Positions 7,307 to 13,795 of a stretch of DNA of 17,154 nucleotides are shown here, one piece after another. The stretch comes from Lysobacterales bacterium (GTDB lineage Bacteria; Pseudomonadota; Gammaproteobacteria; Xanthomonadales; SZUA-36). Position 1 is the stretch's first letter; the number at the start of each line of letters is the position of its first letter. The notes under the pieces are model-generated. The model made no database searches. It saw only the letters and a list, made by a program, of their open reading frames with translations, and was not told the origin of the DNA. The stretch covers positions 1-17,154 of the forward strand of contig JAPHSB010000309.1 in assembly GCA_026193295.1 (NCBI GenBank). Direction: 5' to 3'. The position numbers and the translations under genes are program-made.

Positions 7307-9088
7307 TCAGTGATCTACCGCGGCCGCCGCACCCTTGGGCACGCGGATGTCTTCCACCAGGTGCTGGATGTGCTCCGGCGGAGCTGCCGTCACCTTGGAG
7401 ACAAGCGTCGCCGTGACGAAGTTGAGCAGCGCGCCCACCGCACCAAAGGACTCAGGCGAGATACCCATGAACCAGTTATCCGGCGTATTGGCCGCCATCT
7501 CGGTACCGGGCACGAAGAACCAGCCCTTGAACCAGAAGATGTAAACCAGCGTGGAGAGCAAGCCGGCCAGCATGCCGGCGATCGCGCCCTCGCGATTTAT
7601 ATTCTTGTTGAAGATACCCATCATCAACGCCGGGAAGATCGATCCGGCCGCCAAACCGAAGGCCAGTGCAACCACCTGGGCCGCGAAGCCGGGTGGATTC
7701 ATGCCGAGATAGCCGGCCACCAGGATGGCGCCTGCCATCGCGATGCGGCTGGCCAGCAACTCGCCCTTCTCGGAGATGTTTGGAGCGACCATGCCCTTGA
7801 CCACGTCATGGGAAATAGCCGAGGCGATAGCCAACAGCAGGCCGGCCGCTGTCGAAAGCGCGGCGGCCAGGCCACCCGCAGCAACCAGGGCAATGACCCA
7901 GTTCGGCAGGTTGGCAATCTCCGGATTCGCCAATACCATGATATCGCGGTCGACCTTGGTCATCTCGTTGCCTTTCCAGCCATAGCTCTCGGCCTTGGCC
8001 GCAAAGTCGGCGTTGCCGTCGTTGTAGTATTGAATCCGGCCGTCGCCGTTCTTGTCCTCGAACTGCAGCAGACCCGTCGTTTCCCAGTTCTTGAACCACT
8101 CGGGGCGATCGGCATACACGAGGTTGCCGGCGGGCGAACCGATCTCACCGGTCTGGATGGTTTGCATCAGGTTCAATCGCGCCATCGCGCCGACGGCCGG
8201 GGCTGTCGTGTAAAGGATGGCGATGAAGACCAGCGCCCAACCCGCGGAACTGCGGGCATCGGACACTTTCGGCACCGTGAAGAAACGCACGATCACGTGC
8301 GGCAGGCCGGCCGTGCCGATCATCAGCGACAGGGTCAACAGGCTGATATTCAGCGTACTCCCTTTCTGCGCCGTGTACGCCGGGAAGCCGAGATCCATGA
8401 TGACCTGGTCGAGCCGGTCGAGCAGATGCACGCCGGAACCGTCGGCCATCTCACTGCCCAGTCCGAGTTGTGGAATCGGGTTGCCGGTCAGGTTCAGGGC
8501 GATGAAGATGGCCGGGATCGTGTAAGCGAAAATCAACACGCAGTACTGTGCGATCTGCGTGTAGGTGATGCCCTTCATACCGCCGAGCACCGCGTAGAAG
8601 AACACGATTGCCATACCGACCAGCACGCCGACTTCGAAAGGCACCTCGAGGAACCTTCCGAATGCGACGCCGACACCCTTCATCTGGCCAATAACGTAGG
8701 TGACCGAGGCTACGATCAGGCAAATAACAGCGACCAGCCGCGCCGACTTGGAGTAGAAGCGCTCGCCGATGAACTCTGGAACCGTGAATTTGCCGAACTT
8801 GCGCAGGTAGGGCGCCAACAATAACGCCAGCAACACGTAGCCACCTGTCCAGCCCATCAGGTAGACCGATGCGTCATAGCCGAGAAACGCGATCAGCCCG
8901 GCCATGGAGATGAACGAGGCCGCTGACATCCAGTCCGCCGCCGTGGCCATACCATTGGCTACCGGGTGGATACCTTTGCCCGCCACGTAAAATTCGCCGG
9001 TCGTGGCTGCGCGTGACCAGATTGCGATACCGATGTACAACGCGAAGGTGGCGCCGACAACGATAAATGTCATAGTTTGAAGAGTCAT
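7307..9088 (-). CDS. actP: ActP-like sodium:solute symporter (VC_2705-type subfamily)
   Basis: Role: an inner-membrane cation-coupled symporter, probably for acetate or a related short monocarboxylate. Seen: 593 residues with many hydrophobic segments from residue 5 to the C-terminus. SSF-family marks include FYVAGKGIHPVANGMATAAD (33-52), KFTVPEFIGERF (100-111), GMKGITYTQIAQ (170-181) and TAGLPHVIVRFFTVP (259-273). A hydrophilic loop (about 310-395) lies before the segment that ends in the cytoplasmic SHDVVK, so it should be periplasmic. It contains an EF-hand-like DKNGDGRI (345-352). The start has a good GGGAGA site and lies 12 nt after the DUF4212 stop. An intrinsic terminator follows the gene. 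DUF4212 plus this symporter is a recurrent two-gene unit, and the CrbS/CrbR genes nearby point to acetate-type control. The exact substrate is inferred, and the symbol marks resemblance rather than proven identity with E. coli ActP. Confidence 0.88.
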   Translation of the reverse strand: MTLQTMTFIVVGATFALYIGIAIWSRAATTGEFYVAGKGIHPVANGMATAADWMSAASFISMAGLIAFLGYDASVYLMGWTGGYVLLALLLAPYLRKFGKFTVPEFIGERFYSKSARLVAVICLIVASVTYVIGQMKGVGVAFGRFLEVPFEVGVLVGMAIVFFYAVLGGMKGITYTQIAQYCVLIFAYTIPAIFIALNLTGNPIPQLGLGSEMADGSGVHLLDRLDQVIMDLGFPAYTAQKGSTLNISLLTLSLMIGTAGLPHVIVRFFTVPKVSDARSSAGWALVFIAILYTTAPAVGAMARLNLMQTIQTGEIGSPAGNLVYADRPEWFKNWETTGLLQFEDKNGDGRIQYYNDGNADFAAKAESYGWKGNEMTKVDRDIMVLANPEIANLPNWVIALVAAGGLAAALSTAAGLLLAIASAISHDVVKGMVAPNISEKGELLASRIAMAGAILVAGYLGMNPPGFAAQVVALAFGLAAGSIFPALMMGIFNKNINREGAIAGMLAGLLSTLVYIFWFKGWFFVPGTEMAANTPDNWFMGISPESFGAVGALLNFVTATLVSKVTAAPPEHIQHLVEDIRVPKGAAAAVDH

Positions 9089-9100
9089 CGTCCGTCTCCC

Positions 9101-9364
9101 TCAGTCTTCGTGAACGTCGAATTCCCGATCGAGCTTATTCATGCGCCAGGCATAGAAGAAGATCAGGACGACAAATGTGTACATGGAACCCTGTTGCGCA
9201 AACCAGAAGCCCAGGTTGTAACCGCCGATGCTGATCGCGTTCAGCTGGTCAACCAGGATGATGCCAAACAGGTAGGACACGACAAACCAGACGGCAAGGC
9301 ACCCGGCCATCAGCCGCAGGTTTCTCTTCCAGTATGCTTGTCTGCTTAGTTGTTGTTCAGTCAT
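9101..9364 (-). CDS. DUF4212 small membrane protein, putative symporter subunit
   Basis: Seen: 87 residues from the ATG at 9364. This start is chosen over an upstream in-frame ATG (9418) because GGAGAGG lies 6 nt before it and because family members begin close to 'AYWKRNLRL'. There are two hydrophobic segments (about 18-38 and 58-72), a W-F-V-V-S-Y core, GFWFAQQGS (51-59), and a C-terminal YAWRMNKLDREF (70-81) that is probably cytoplasmic. Known: DUF4212 proteins almost always precede VC_2705-type SSF symporters and are taken to be an accessory subunit of the transporter. The role is unproven. It is the first gene of the unit, and its promoter region faces crbS. Confidence 0.88.
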   Translation of the reverse strand: MTEQQLSRQAYWKRNLRLMAGCLAVWFVVSYLFGIILVDQLNAISIGGYNLGFWFAQQGSMYTFVVLIFFYAWRMNKLDREFDVHED

Positions 9365-9365
9365 G

Positions 9366-9377
9366 GGTAGCCTCTCC
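9366..9377 (-). promoter_or_regulatory. Ribosome-binding leader of DUF4212 shared with dcaP
   Basis: GGAGAGGCTACC lies one base before the DUF4212 ATG. The same 12-mer lies directly before the dcaP ATG at 13784-13795. The first seven bases are a ribosome-binding site and decide the start. The remainder is not required for ribosome binding, so the identity may reflect shared post-transcriptional control or chance. Confidence 0.6.
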
Positions 9378-9398
9378 GATGGTAGTTTCCCGGTCGCT

Positions 9399-9440
9399 AT
9401 GTTACTTTGCCGTCGCAAGCGAAACGCCCCTACTTTAGTC
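9399..9440 (-). promoter_or_regulatory. Candidate CrbR-activated promoter of DUF4212-actP
   Basis: On the minus strand GACTAAAGT (9440-9432) is followed after 27 nt by TAACAT (9404-9399), a 4/6 match to a -10. There is no good -35, as expected for an activator-dependent promoter. The -10 lies 34 nt before the DUF4212 ATG. The same 9-mer with the same 27-nt spacing precedes prpE. CrbR as the binding protein is inferred from context only. Confidence 0.4.
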
Positions 9441-9443
9441 GAA

Positions 9444-9449
9444 TAGAAT
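9444..9449 (+). promoter_or_regulatory. Candidate -10 element of crbS
   Basis: TAGAAT (5/6 match to TATAAT) ends 6 nt before the crbS ATG. No clear -35 is present. The candidate CrbR site (9432-9440) ends only 3 nt upstream, so bound CrbR would cover this promoter. Transcription from here would give a leaderless or near-leaderless message. Confidence 0.3.
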
Positions 9450-9455
9450 GCGAGG

Positions 9456-12400
9456 ATGCTGAGTCCCCTGTCCCTGATCCTGATCGCGCTGGCCTACATG
9501 GCCTTATTGTTCGCGGTTGCGTGGATCGGAGACCGCAAGCGCATCGCCCGGAACCACCGCAAAATCCAGGCCGGCATCTACTCGCTTTCGCTGGCCGTCT
9601 ACTGCACCTCGTGGACGTTTTACGGTGCAGTGGGCAGTGCCGCGAAAACCGGTTGGGGGTACTTGCCGATTTACCTTGGCCCGGCCCTGGTTTTCCTGCT
9701 CGGATTCGACCTGATCCGCCGCATCGCCGTGACCAGCCGGGACCAACGCATCACGTCGATCGCCGACTACATCGCCTACCGTTACGGCAGGAGCCATACC
9801 ATCGCAGTGCTGGTGACCCTGGCGGCCGTCATCGGTTCGATACCCTATATCGCGCTGCAATTGAAGGGCATCACGACCGGCTTCGAGGTCATCGGCAGGT
9901 CCACCGGGGAACCCGCCCCCCTGTCCGGCAATCTCTCGCTTTACATCGCGCTGTCGCTGGCCCTCTTCGCAATGCTCTTCGGCACGCGCAACATGGACGC
10001 CAGCGAACATCACCGGGGACTGATGTGGGCCATCGCGTTCGAGTCCCTGGTAAAATTGCTGGCCTTCCTGGCCATCGGCCTGTTCGTGATATTCGGGGTC
10101 TTCGACGGCCTGGGCGATGTGGCGAAGACTCTGAATGACAATCAAGAATTCCAGGATCTTTTCTCACCCTGGAAACTGCCGGAGGGCTTCGGTGTTCAAC
10201 TGGTCCTGGGGATGGCCGCCATCCTGTGCCTGCCGCGACAGTTCCACGTGGCCGTCGTCGAATTCAGGAGTGTCGATGAACTGAGGGTGGCGCGTTGGCT
10301 ATTTCCCGCCTACCTGCTGCTGTTCGCGGCGCTCATCGTGCCGATCGCGCTGGCCGGGCTGACACAATTCGCGGGGCAAGGCGTAAACCCCGATACCTAC
10401 GTGCTTTCCCTGCCGATTGCCTTCGACCAGGAAGCACTGACGGTACTCGCCTTCCTGGGCGGGTTTTCCGCGGCCACGGGCATGGTGATTGTGGCCACTG
10501 TGGCCCTGGCCATCATGGTCAGCAATGACATCGTCATGCCCCTGCTGTTGCGCAGCGGCCTGGCGATGCGACACGGCCAGGGTGACCTGTCCCAGACCCT
10601 GTTGCGGGTTCGGCGCGTCTCCATCCTGGTCATCGCGCTGCTGGCCTATCTCTACTTCAGCGCCATCGAATCCGGTGTGCCACTGGCATCCATCGGCTTG
10701 CTGTCTTTTTCGGCGGTCGCCCAGTTCGCGCCCGCCATGCTGATCGGCCTCTACTGGCGCGGCGCTACCCGGGTGGGCGCCATATTCGGCTTGTCGATCG
10801 GCGTCAGCGCCTGGTTCTTTCTCCTGCTGCTGCCCTCGCTTTCCGGCGCTGCGGGCGAATTGCCGCGGATCACGTTCAACCAGGGGGCCACCTGGTCACT
10901 GATCGTCAATGCGCTTCTGGTCGTGCTCGTCTCGCTCCTCGCACCCGAGGGCAAACATGCGACGGGCCGCACTCGCAAGATCGACACGGGAGGCGGCTTG
11001 ATCACCCTGGGTGAGCTTCATCAAACCGTCGGGCGCTTCCTGGGTATGCAACTGACCGGCGAAGCGTTCGCCACCCACCTGGGCACTACCCGGCTCGAAC
11101 CCGCGGCGCTGGCCTCGCCGGCCACCGTGCAGTTTGGGGAGCGCCTGCTGGCCGGTTCGATCGGTTCCGCCTCGGCCCGCACCGTGCTGACCACAGCGCT
11201 GTACCACCGCGGACTGAGGTACCGGGACGTGTTGGAGCTACTGGATCGGACCTCCCAGGCCGTCCAGTTCAACCGCGAGTTGCTGGAAGCGACGCTGGAC
11301 AATATGTCCCAGGGCGTGGCCGTGGTCGACCGGGAGTTGCGAATGGTGGGCTGGAACCGCCGTTACCTGCAGCTGATGGACTTTCCCGAGGGCACCGTGC
11401 GCCTGGGTCAGAACATCGAAGAACTAATTCGCTTCAACGCGAAACGGGGCCTGCTCGGTGGCGGCGACCAGGAGGCGGAAGTTCACAAGCGCCTGGAACA
11501 CCTGCGCAGCGGATTGGCCTATCGCTACGAGCGGCCCTGGCCAAACGGCTCGGTCATCGAGTTGGAGGGCAATCCAATGCCTGGAGGCGGCTACGTGACC
11601 ACCTTCACCGACATTACCCACTTCAAGCAAATCGAGCGCAAGCTGCAGGAAATCAACGAGACGCTGGAGCAGCGAGTCCTGCAGCGGACTCGCGAGGTGA
11701 GTGATGCCATGCGGGAAGTTGAAGAAGCACGCCAGGGCGCCGAAGCGGCAAACCTGAGCAAGACGCGCTTCCTGGCCGCGGCCAGCCACGACCTGCTGCA
11801 GCCCATGAACGCGGCACGTCTTTTTATCTCGATCCTGCGGCAGCAGCAGCAGGAACCGGAGTCCGAACAGGCACAGCTGGTCAAGCGAATCGACCGCAGC
11901 CTCGGCGCGGCGGAAGAACTGCTCAGCGCCCTGCTCGACATCTCCAAGCTGGATTCAGGGATGTACCGGCCGGAACCCGAAGCGGTCTCCGCAGCCGACC
12001 TGTGCGAGCAGTTGCGGCGGCGCTTCAAGGCCCTTGCAATCAACCGCGATCTGCAACTCCGGGTCCACCCTGTGGACTGCTTCGTCTACAGTGACCGCAA
12101 GCTGTTGTACCGGATCCTGCAGAACTTTCTGGCCAACGCGATTCGCTATACCGAACGGGGTGGCGTGTTACTGGGCTGCCGTCTGCGCGGTGACCAGCTC
12201 CGGTTCAGCGTGTGGGATACGGGCGTCGGTATCGAGGAGGCGGACTGCGCGACGATATTCCAGGAGTTTCACCGCCTGGAGTACGCCCAGCGGCTCGACG
12301 AGAAGGGCCTGGGCCTCGGGCTGGCGATTTGCGATCGTATCGCCCGCATGCTGGGCCACGAGATCACCCTCCTGTCACGGCCGGGACGCGGCAGCTGTTT

Positions 12401-12860
12401 CTCGATAACAGTACCGCTTGCGACAGCGGAGGCCATCGACAACCGCAGCCAACCGGCCGCAGCCCCCGGCGAACAGTCGCCACTGGAAGGGCTGGTTGTT
12501 CTCTGCGTCGATAATGAACCGGATATCCTCGACGGCATGAAGATGTTGCTGGAGCATTGGGGTTGCACGCCCCGCCTGGCCGCCGGCCGTGCCCAGGCGG
12601 AAGAGCAGGTGCGGCAATTCGGTGCGCCGGATTTTGTGCTGGTCGATTACCACCTGGCCGAGCAGGGCAACGGCTTGGACGTCATGGCGCATCTCGATGC
12701 AATGCTCGGCAAAGCCCTCCCCGCCATCGTGATCACTGCCGACCGTTCAACGATCCTCGAAGACGAAGCCCGCGCGAGAGGCTATGGCTTGCTGCGCAAA
12801 CCGATCAAGCCGGCTGCTCTGCGCACCCTGATCACCAATATGCGGAAGGCACGGCTGTAG
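9456..12860 (+). CDS. crbS: CrbS-type hybrid sensor histidine kinase with an SSF-transporter sensor domain
   Basis: Role: senses or couples to short-chain carboxylate availability and phosphorylates the response regulator CrbR. Seen: 1134 residues. A sodium:solute-symporter-like membrane domain with about 12-13 hydrophobic segments spans 1 to about 500. Then come a linker, a PAS-type domain (about 600-725, ATLDNMSQGVAVVDRELRM) and a coiled coil (about 725-765). HisKA has the phosphoacceptor H778 in ASHDLLQPMNAARL. HATPase_c carries an N box (ILQNFLANAIRY), G1 (DTGVGI) and G2 (GLGLGLAI). A C-terminal receiver has D1064 in VLVDYHL and the Lys in LLRKPIKP. All key residues are intact. The start has no separated Shine-Dalgarno site, since GCGAGG abuts the ATG. 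Its TAG stop is part of a REP element. Known: CrbS/CrbR and the Pseudomonas MxtR/ErdR systems control acs and acetate use. The nearby actP and prpE genes agree with that role. Confidence 0.93.
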   Translation: MLSPLSLILIALAYMALLFAVAWIGDRKRIARNHRKIQAGIYSLSLAVYCTSWTFYGAVGSAAKTGWGYLPIYLGPALVFLLGFDLIRRIAVTSRDQRITSIADYIAYRYGRSHTIAVLVTLAAVIGSIPYIALQLKGITTGFEVIGRSTGEPAPLSGNLSLYIALSLALFAMLFGTRNMDASEHHRGLMWAIAFESLVKLLAFLAIGLFVIFGVFDGLGDVAKTLNDNQEFQDLFSPWKLPEGFGVQLVLGMAAILCLPRQFHVAVVEFRSVDELRVARWLFPAYLLLFAALIVPIALAGLTQFAGQGVNPDTYVLSLPIAFDQEALTVLAFLGGFSAATGMVIVATVALAIMVSNDIVMPLLLRSGLAMRHGQGDLSQTLLRVRRVSILVIALLAYLYFSAIESGVPLASIGLLSFSAVAQFAPAMLIGLYWRGATRVGAIFGLSIGVSAWFFLLLLPSLSGAAGELPRITFNQGATWSLIVNALLVVLVSLLAPEGKHATGRTRKIDTGGGLITLGELHQTVGRFLGMQLTGEAFATHLGTTRLEPAALASPATVQFGERLLAGSIGSASARTVLTTALYHRGLRYRDVLELLDRTSQAVQFNRELLEATLDNMSQGVAVVDRELRMVGWNRRYLQLMDFPEGTVRLGQNIEELIRFNAKRGLLGGGDQEAEVHKRLEHLRSGLAYRYERPWPNGSVIELEGNPMPGGGYVTTFTDITHFKQIERKLQEINETLEQRVLQRTREVSDAMREVEEARQGAEAANLSKTRFLAAASHDLLQPMNAARLFISILRQQQQEPESEQAQLVKRIDRSLGAAEELLSALLDISKLDSGMYRPEPEAVSAADLCEQLRRRFKALAINRDLQLRVHPVDCFVYSDRKLLYRILQNFLANAIRYTERGGVLLGCRLRGDQLRFSVWDTGVGIEEADCATIFQEFHRLEYAQRLDEKGLGLGLAICDRIARMLGHEITLLSRPGRGSCFSITVPLATAEAIDNRSQPAAAPGEQSPLEGLVVLCVDNEPDILDGMKMLLEHWGCTPRLAAGRAQAEEQVRQFGAPDFVLVDYHLAEQGNGLDVMAHLDAMLGKALPAIVITADRSTILEDEARARGYGLLRKPIKPAALRTLITNMRKARL

Positions 12861-12877
12861 GAGGCCGCAATGCGGCC
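12857..12877 (+). repeat. REP unit 1, overlapping the crbS stop
   Basis: GTAG (12857-12860) followed by GA and a 6-bp stem GGCCGC/GCGGCC with an AAT loop. The TAG of GTAG is the crbS stop codon, so the element reaches into the coding sequence. Confidence 0.65.
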
Positions 12878-12952
12878 GACAATCACTTATGCCCACCCTA
12901 GGGGTCGGGTGCCCCCGTCCAGGACGCGCTCAAGCCGTCCCTGGGCGCTCGA

Positions 12953-12973
12953 AGCCCGCTCCCGGCGGGCTAC
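12953..12973 (-). repeat. REP-like unit 2, inverted
   Basis: Read on the minus strand, GTAG (12973-12970) leads into a hairpin with a 7-bp stem AGCCCGC/GCGGGCT and a 5-nt loop. It is in the opposite orientation to the two flanking units and lies within the loop of the long inverted repeat. Confidence 0.5.
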
Positions 12974-13016
12974 GGTCCCGGACGGGGGCACCCGACCCCT
13001 CCCATGAGAGATTCAG

Positions 13017-13037
13017 GTAGGAGGCCGCATTGCGGCC
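13017..13037 (+). repeat. REP unit 3
   Basis: GTAG (13017-13020), GA, then stem GGCCGC/GCGGCC with an ATT loop. It is the same as unit 1 except for one loop base and ends 2 bases before the crbR stop codon. Confidence 0.65.
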
Positions 13038-13039
13038 TG

Positions 13040-13717
13040 CTAAGTCATCGTGTTGGGGTTATTGACTGAGAGGCGTTCCGCGGCGAGCACCGCCTGGGTG
13101 CGGTTGTTGACGCCGAGCTTGCTCATGATTGCCGTTACGTGGGCCTTGACCGTGGCTTCGGACACCTTAAGCTCATAGCCGATCTGCTTGTTCAACAGCC
13201 CCTTGGACATCATCATCAGCACTTTGAACTGTTGTGGTGTGAGTTGCGCCATGCGTTCTGCCAACTGCAATTCCGAATCATTGCGGCCCGGCAGGTCAGA
13301 GAGACTCGATGGCGGTGACCAGATTTCACCCATCAGAACCGCTGCGATCGCGTCCGTGATTGTGTCCATGCTCGACGACTTGGGGATGAATCCAGCGGCG
13401 CCGTGTTCCAGCGCGCGCTGGATGACTACCGGATCGTCATTCGCCGAGATGATCACCACCGGAACGCTGGGATAACGTTTGCACAGGTAAACCAGGCCGG
13501 CAAACCCCGTGACGCCCGGCATGTGCAGATCCAGCAGAACGAGATCGACCTCGCGGTTATCGTCGACCAACTGCTGCAAGGTCTCGAATGAATTTGCCTC
13601 CAGGAAGCGGGTCTTGCCCTGTTGCGTCGCCAGAGCCTCCTTGATGGCGGAGCGGAATAGGGGGTGGTCATCGGCGACGATGATGGTTTCCGGTTGAATG
13701 GCGATCAGGCGGCTCAT
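13040..13717 (-). CDS. crbR: CrbR-type LuxR/NarL-family response regulator
   Basis: Role: DNA-binding partner of CrbS, expected to activate the symporter and acyl-CoA synthetase genes. Seen: 225 residues. The receiver domain (about 10-125) has the acidic pocket VADDHPL (D16, D17), the phosphoacceptor D63 in LLDLHMPG, Ser/Thr-type VVIISAND (87-94) and Lys112 in FIPKSSS. A linker (about 125-150) leads to a LuxR-type helix-turn-helix (about 153-218, LTPQQFKVLMMMSKGLLNKQ and VSEATVKAHVTAIMSKLGV). The length is normal for a NarL-type regulator. The ATG has no Shine-Dalgarno site, and TATTAT (13734-13729) lies 11 nt upstream, so a very short leader is likely. It is convergent with crbS rather than in operon with it and divergent from dcaP. 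Pairing with crbS rests on family resemblance and proximity. Confidence 0.9.
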   Translation of the reverse strand: MSRLIAIQPETIIVADDHPLFRSAIKEALATQQGKTRFLEANSFETLQQLVDDNREVDLVLLDLHMPGVTGFAGLVYLCKRYPSVPVVIISANDDPVVIQRALEHGAAGFIPKSSSMDTITDAIAAVLMGEIWSPPSSLSDLPGRNDSELQLAERMAQLTPQQFKVLMMMSKGLLNKQIGYELKVSEATVKAHVTAIMSKLGVNNRTQAVLAAERLSVNNPNTMT

Positions 13718-13719
13718 TA

Positions 13720-13761
13720 GACCAAAGAATAATACACGCTCATGCCGAACCTATGCATGAT
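13720..13761 (+). promoter_or_regulatory. Candidate activator-dependent promoter of dcaP
   Basis: GACCAAAGA (13720-13728) matches the GACTAAAGT motif upstream of DUF4212 and prpE at 7 of 9 positions. It is followed after 27 nt by CATGAT (13756-13761), a 4/6 match to a -10. From the motif to the dcaP ATG there are 67 nt, exactly as for DUF4212. The motif also overlaps the region just before the crbR ATG on the other strand. The match is weaker than the other two. Confidence 0.3.
13729..13734 (-). promoter_or_regulatory. Candidate -10 element of crbR
   Basis: TATTAT on the minus strand, 11 nt before the crbR ATG. The best -35 at 17 nt spacing (TGCATA) is poor. It overlaps the candidate dcaP promoter on the opposite strand. 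Confidence 0.3.
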
Positions 13762-13774
13762 TCGCATGCGAATC
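13759..13774. promoter_or_regulatory. 16-bp perfect palindrome upstream of dcaP
   Basis: GATTCGCATGCGAATC reads the same on both strands. It sits 21 nt before the dcaP ATG and overlaps the candidate -10 (13756-13761), a typical place for a repressor operator. No regulator can be named. Confidence 0.45.
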
Positions 13775-13795
13775 CATAAAGAGGGAGAGGCTACC

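Larger units (their letters stand above)
12857..13037. repeat. REP/BIME-like composite repeat between crbS and crbR
   Basis: Three GTAG-headed hairpins lie in this gap: 12857-12877 (plus), 12953-12973 (minus) and 13017-13037 (plus). The outer two differ at one base over 21. Between them is a perfect 21-bp inverted repeat, 12900-12920 against 12980-13000, extending to about 25 bp with one mismatch. The GTAG head followed by a GC-rich stem is the hallmark of REP sequences mobilised by RAYT (TnpA-REP) transposases. No transposase gene is in the window. Given its place between convergent genes, it may also act as a terminator or mRNA stabiliser for both. Confidence 0.7.

Noticed and set aside
7280..8824. 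514-aa open frame on the plus strand, antisense to the symporter gene
   Set aside because: Long only because of codon bias on the other strand. Composition (His/Arg/Gln/Asp-rich) is that of a mirror frame, with no domain.
9365..9418. 18-residue upstream extension of DUF4212 from an earlier in-frame ATG
   Set aside because: The later ATG has GGAGAGG at ideal spacing, and the extension would cover the likely transcription start.
11839..11855. Short CAG run in crbS encoding four glutamines
   Set aside because: Only a few repeat units inside a helical kinase region. It looks like normal codon use, not a contingency repeat.
13742..13795. 18-residue upstream extension of the DcaP porin
   Set aside because: It would place charged residues before the signal peptide and run through the palindrome. 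The ATG at 13796 has a strong ribosome site.
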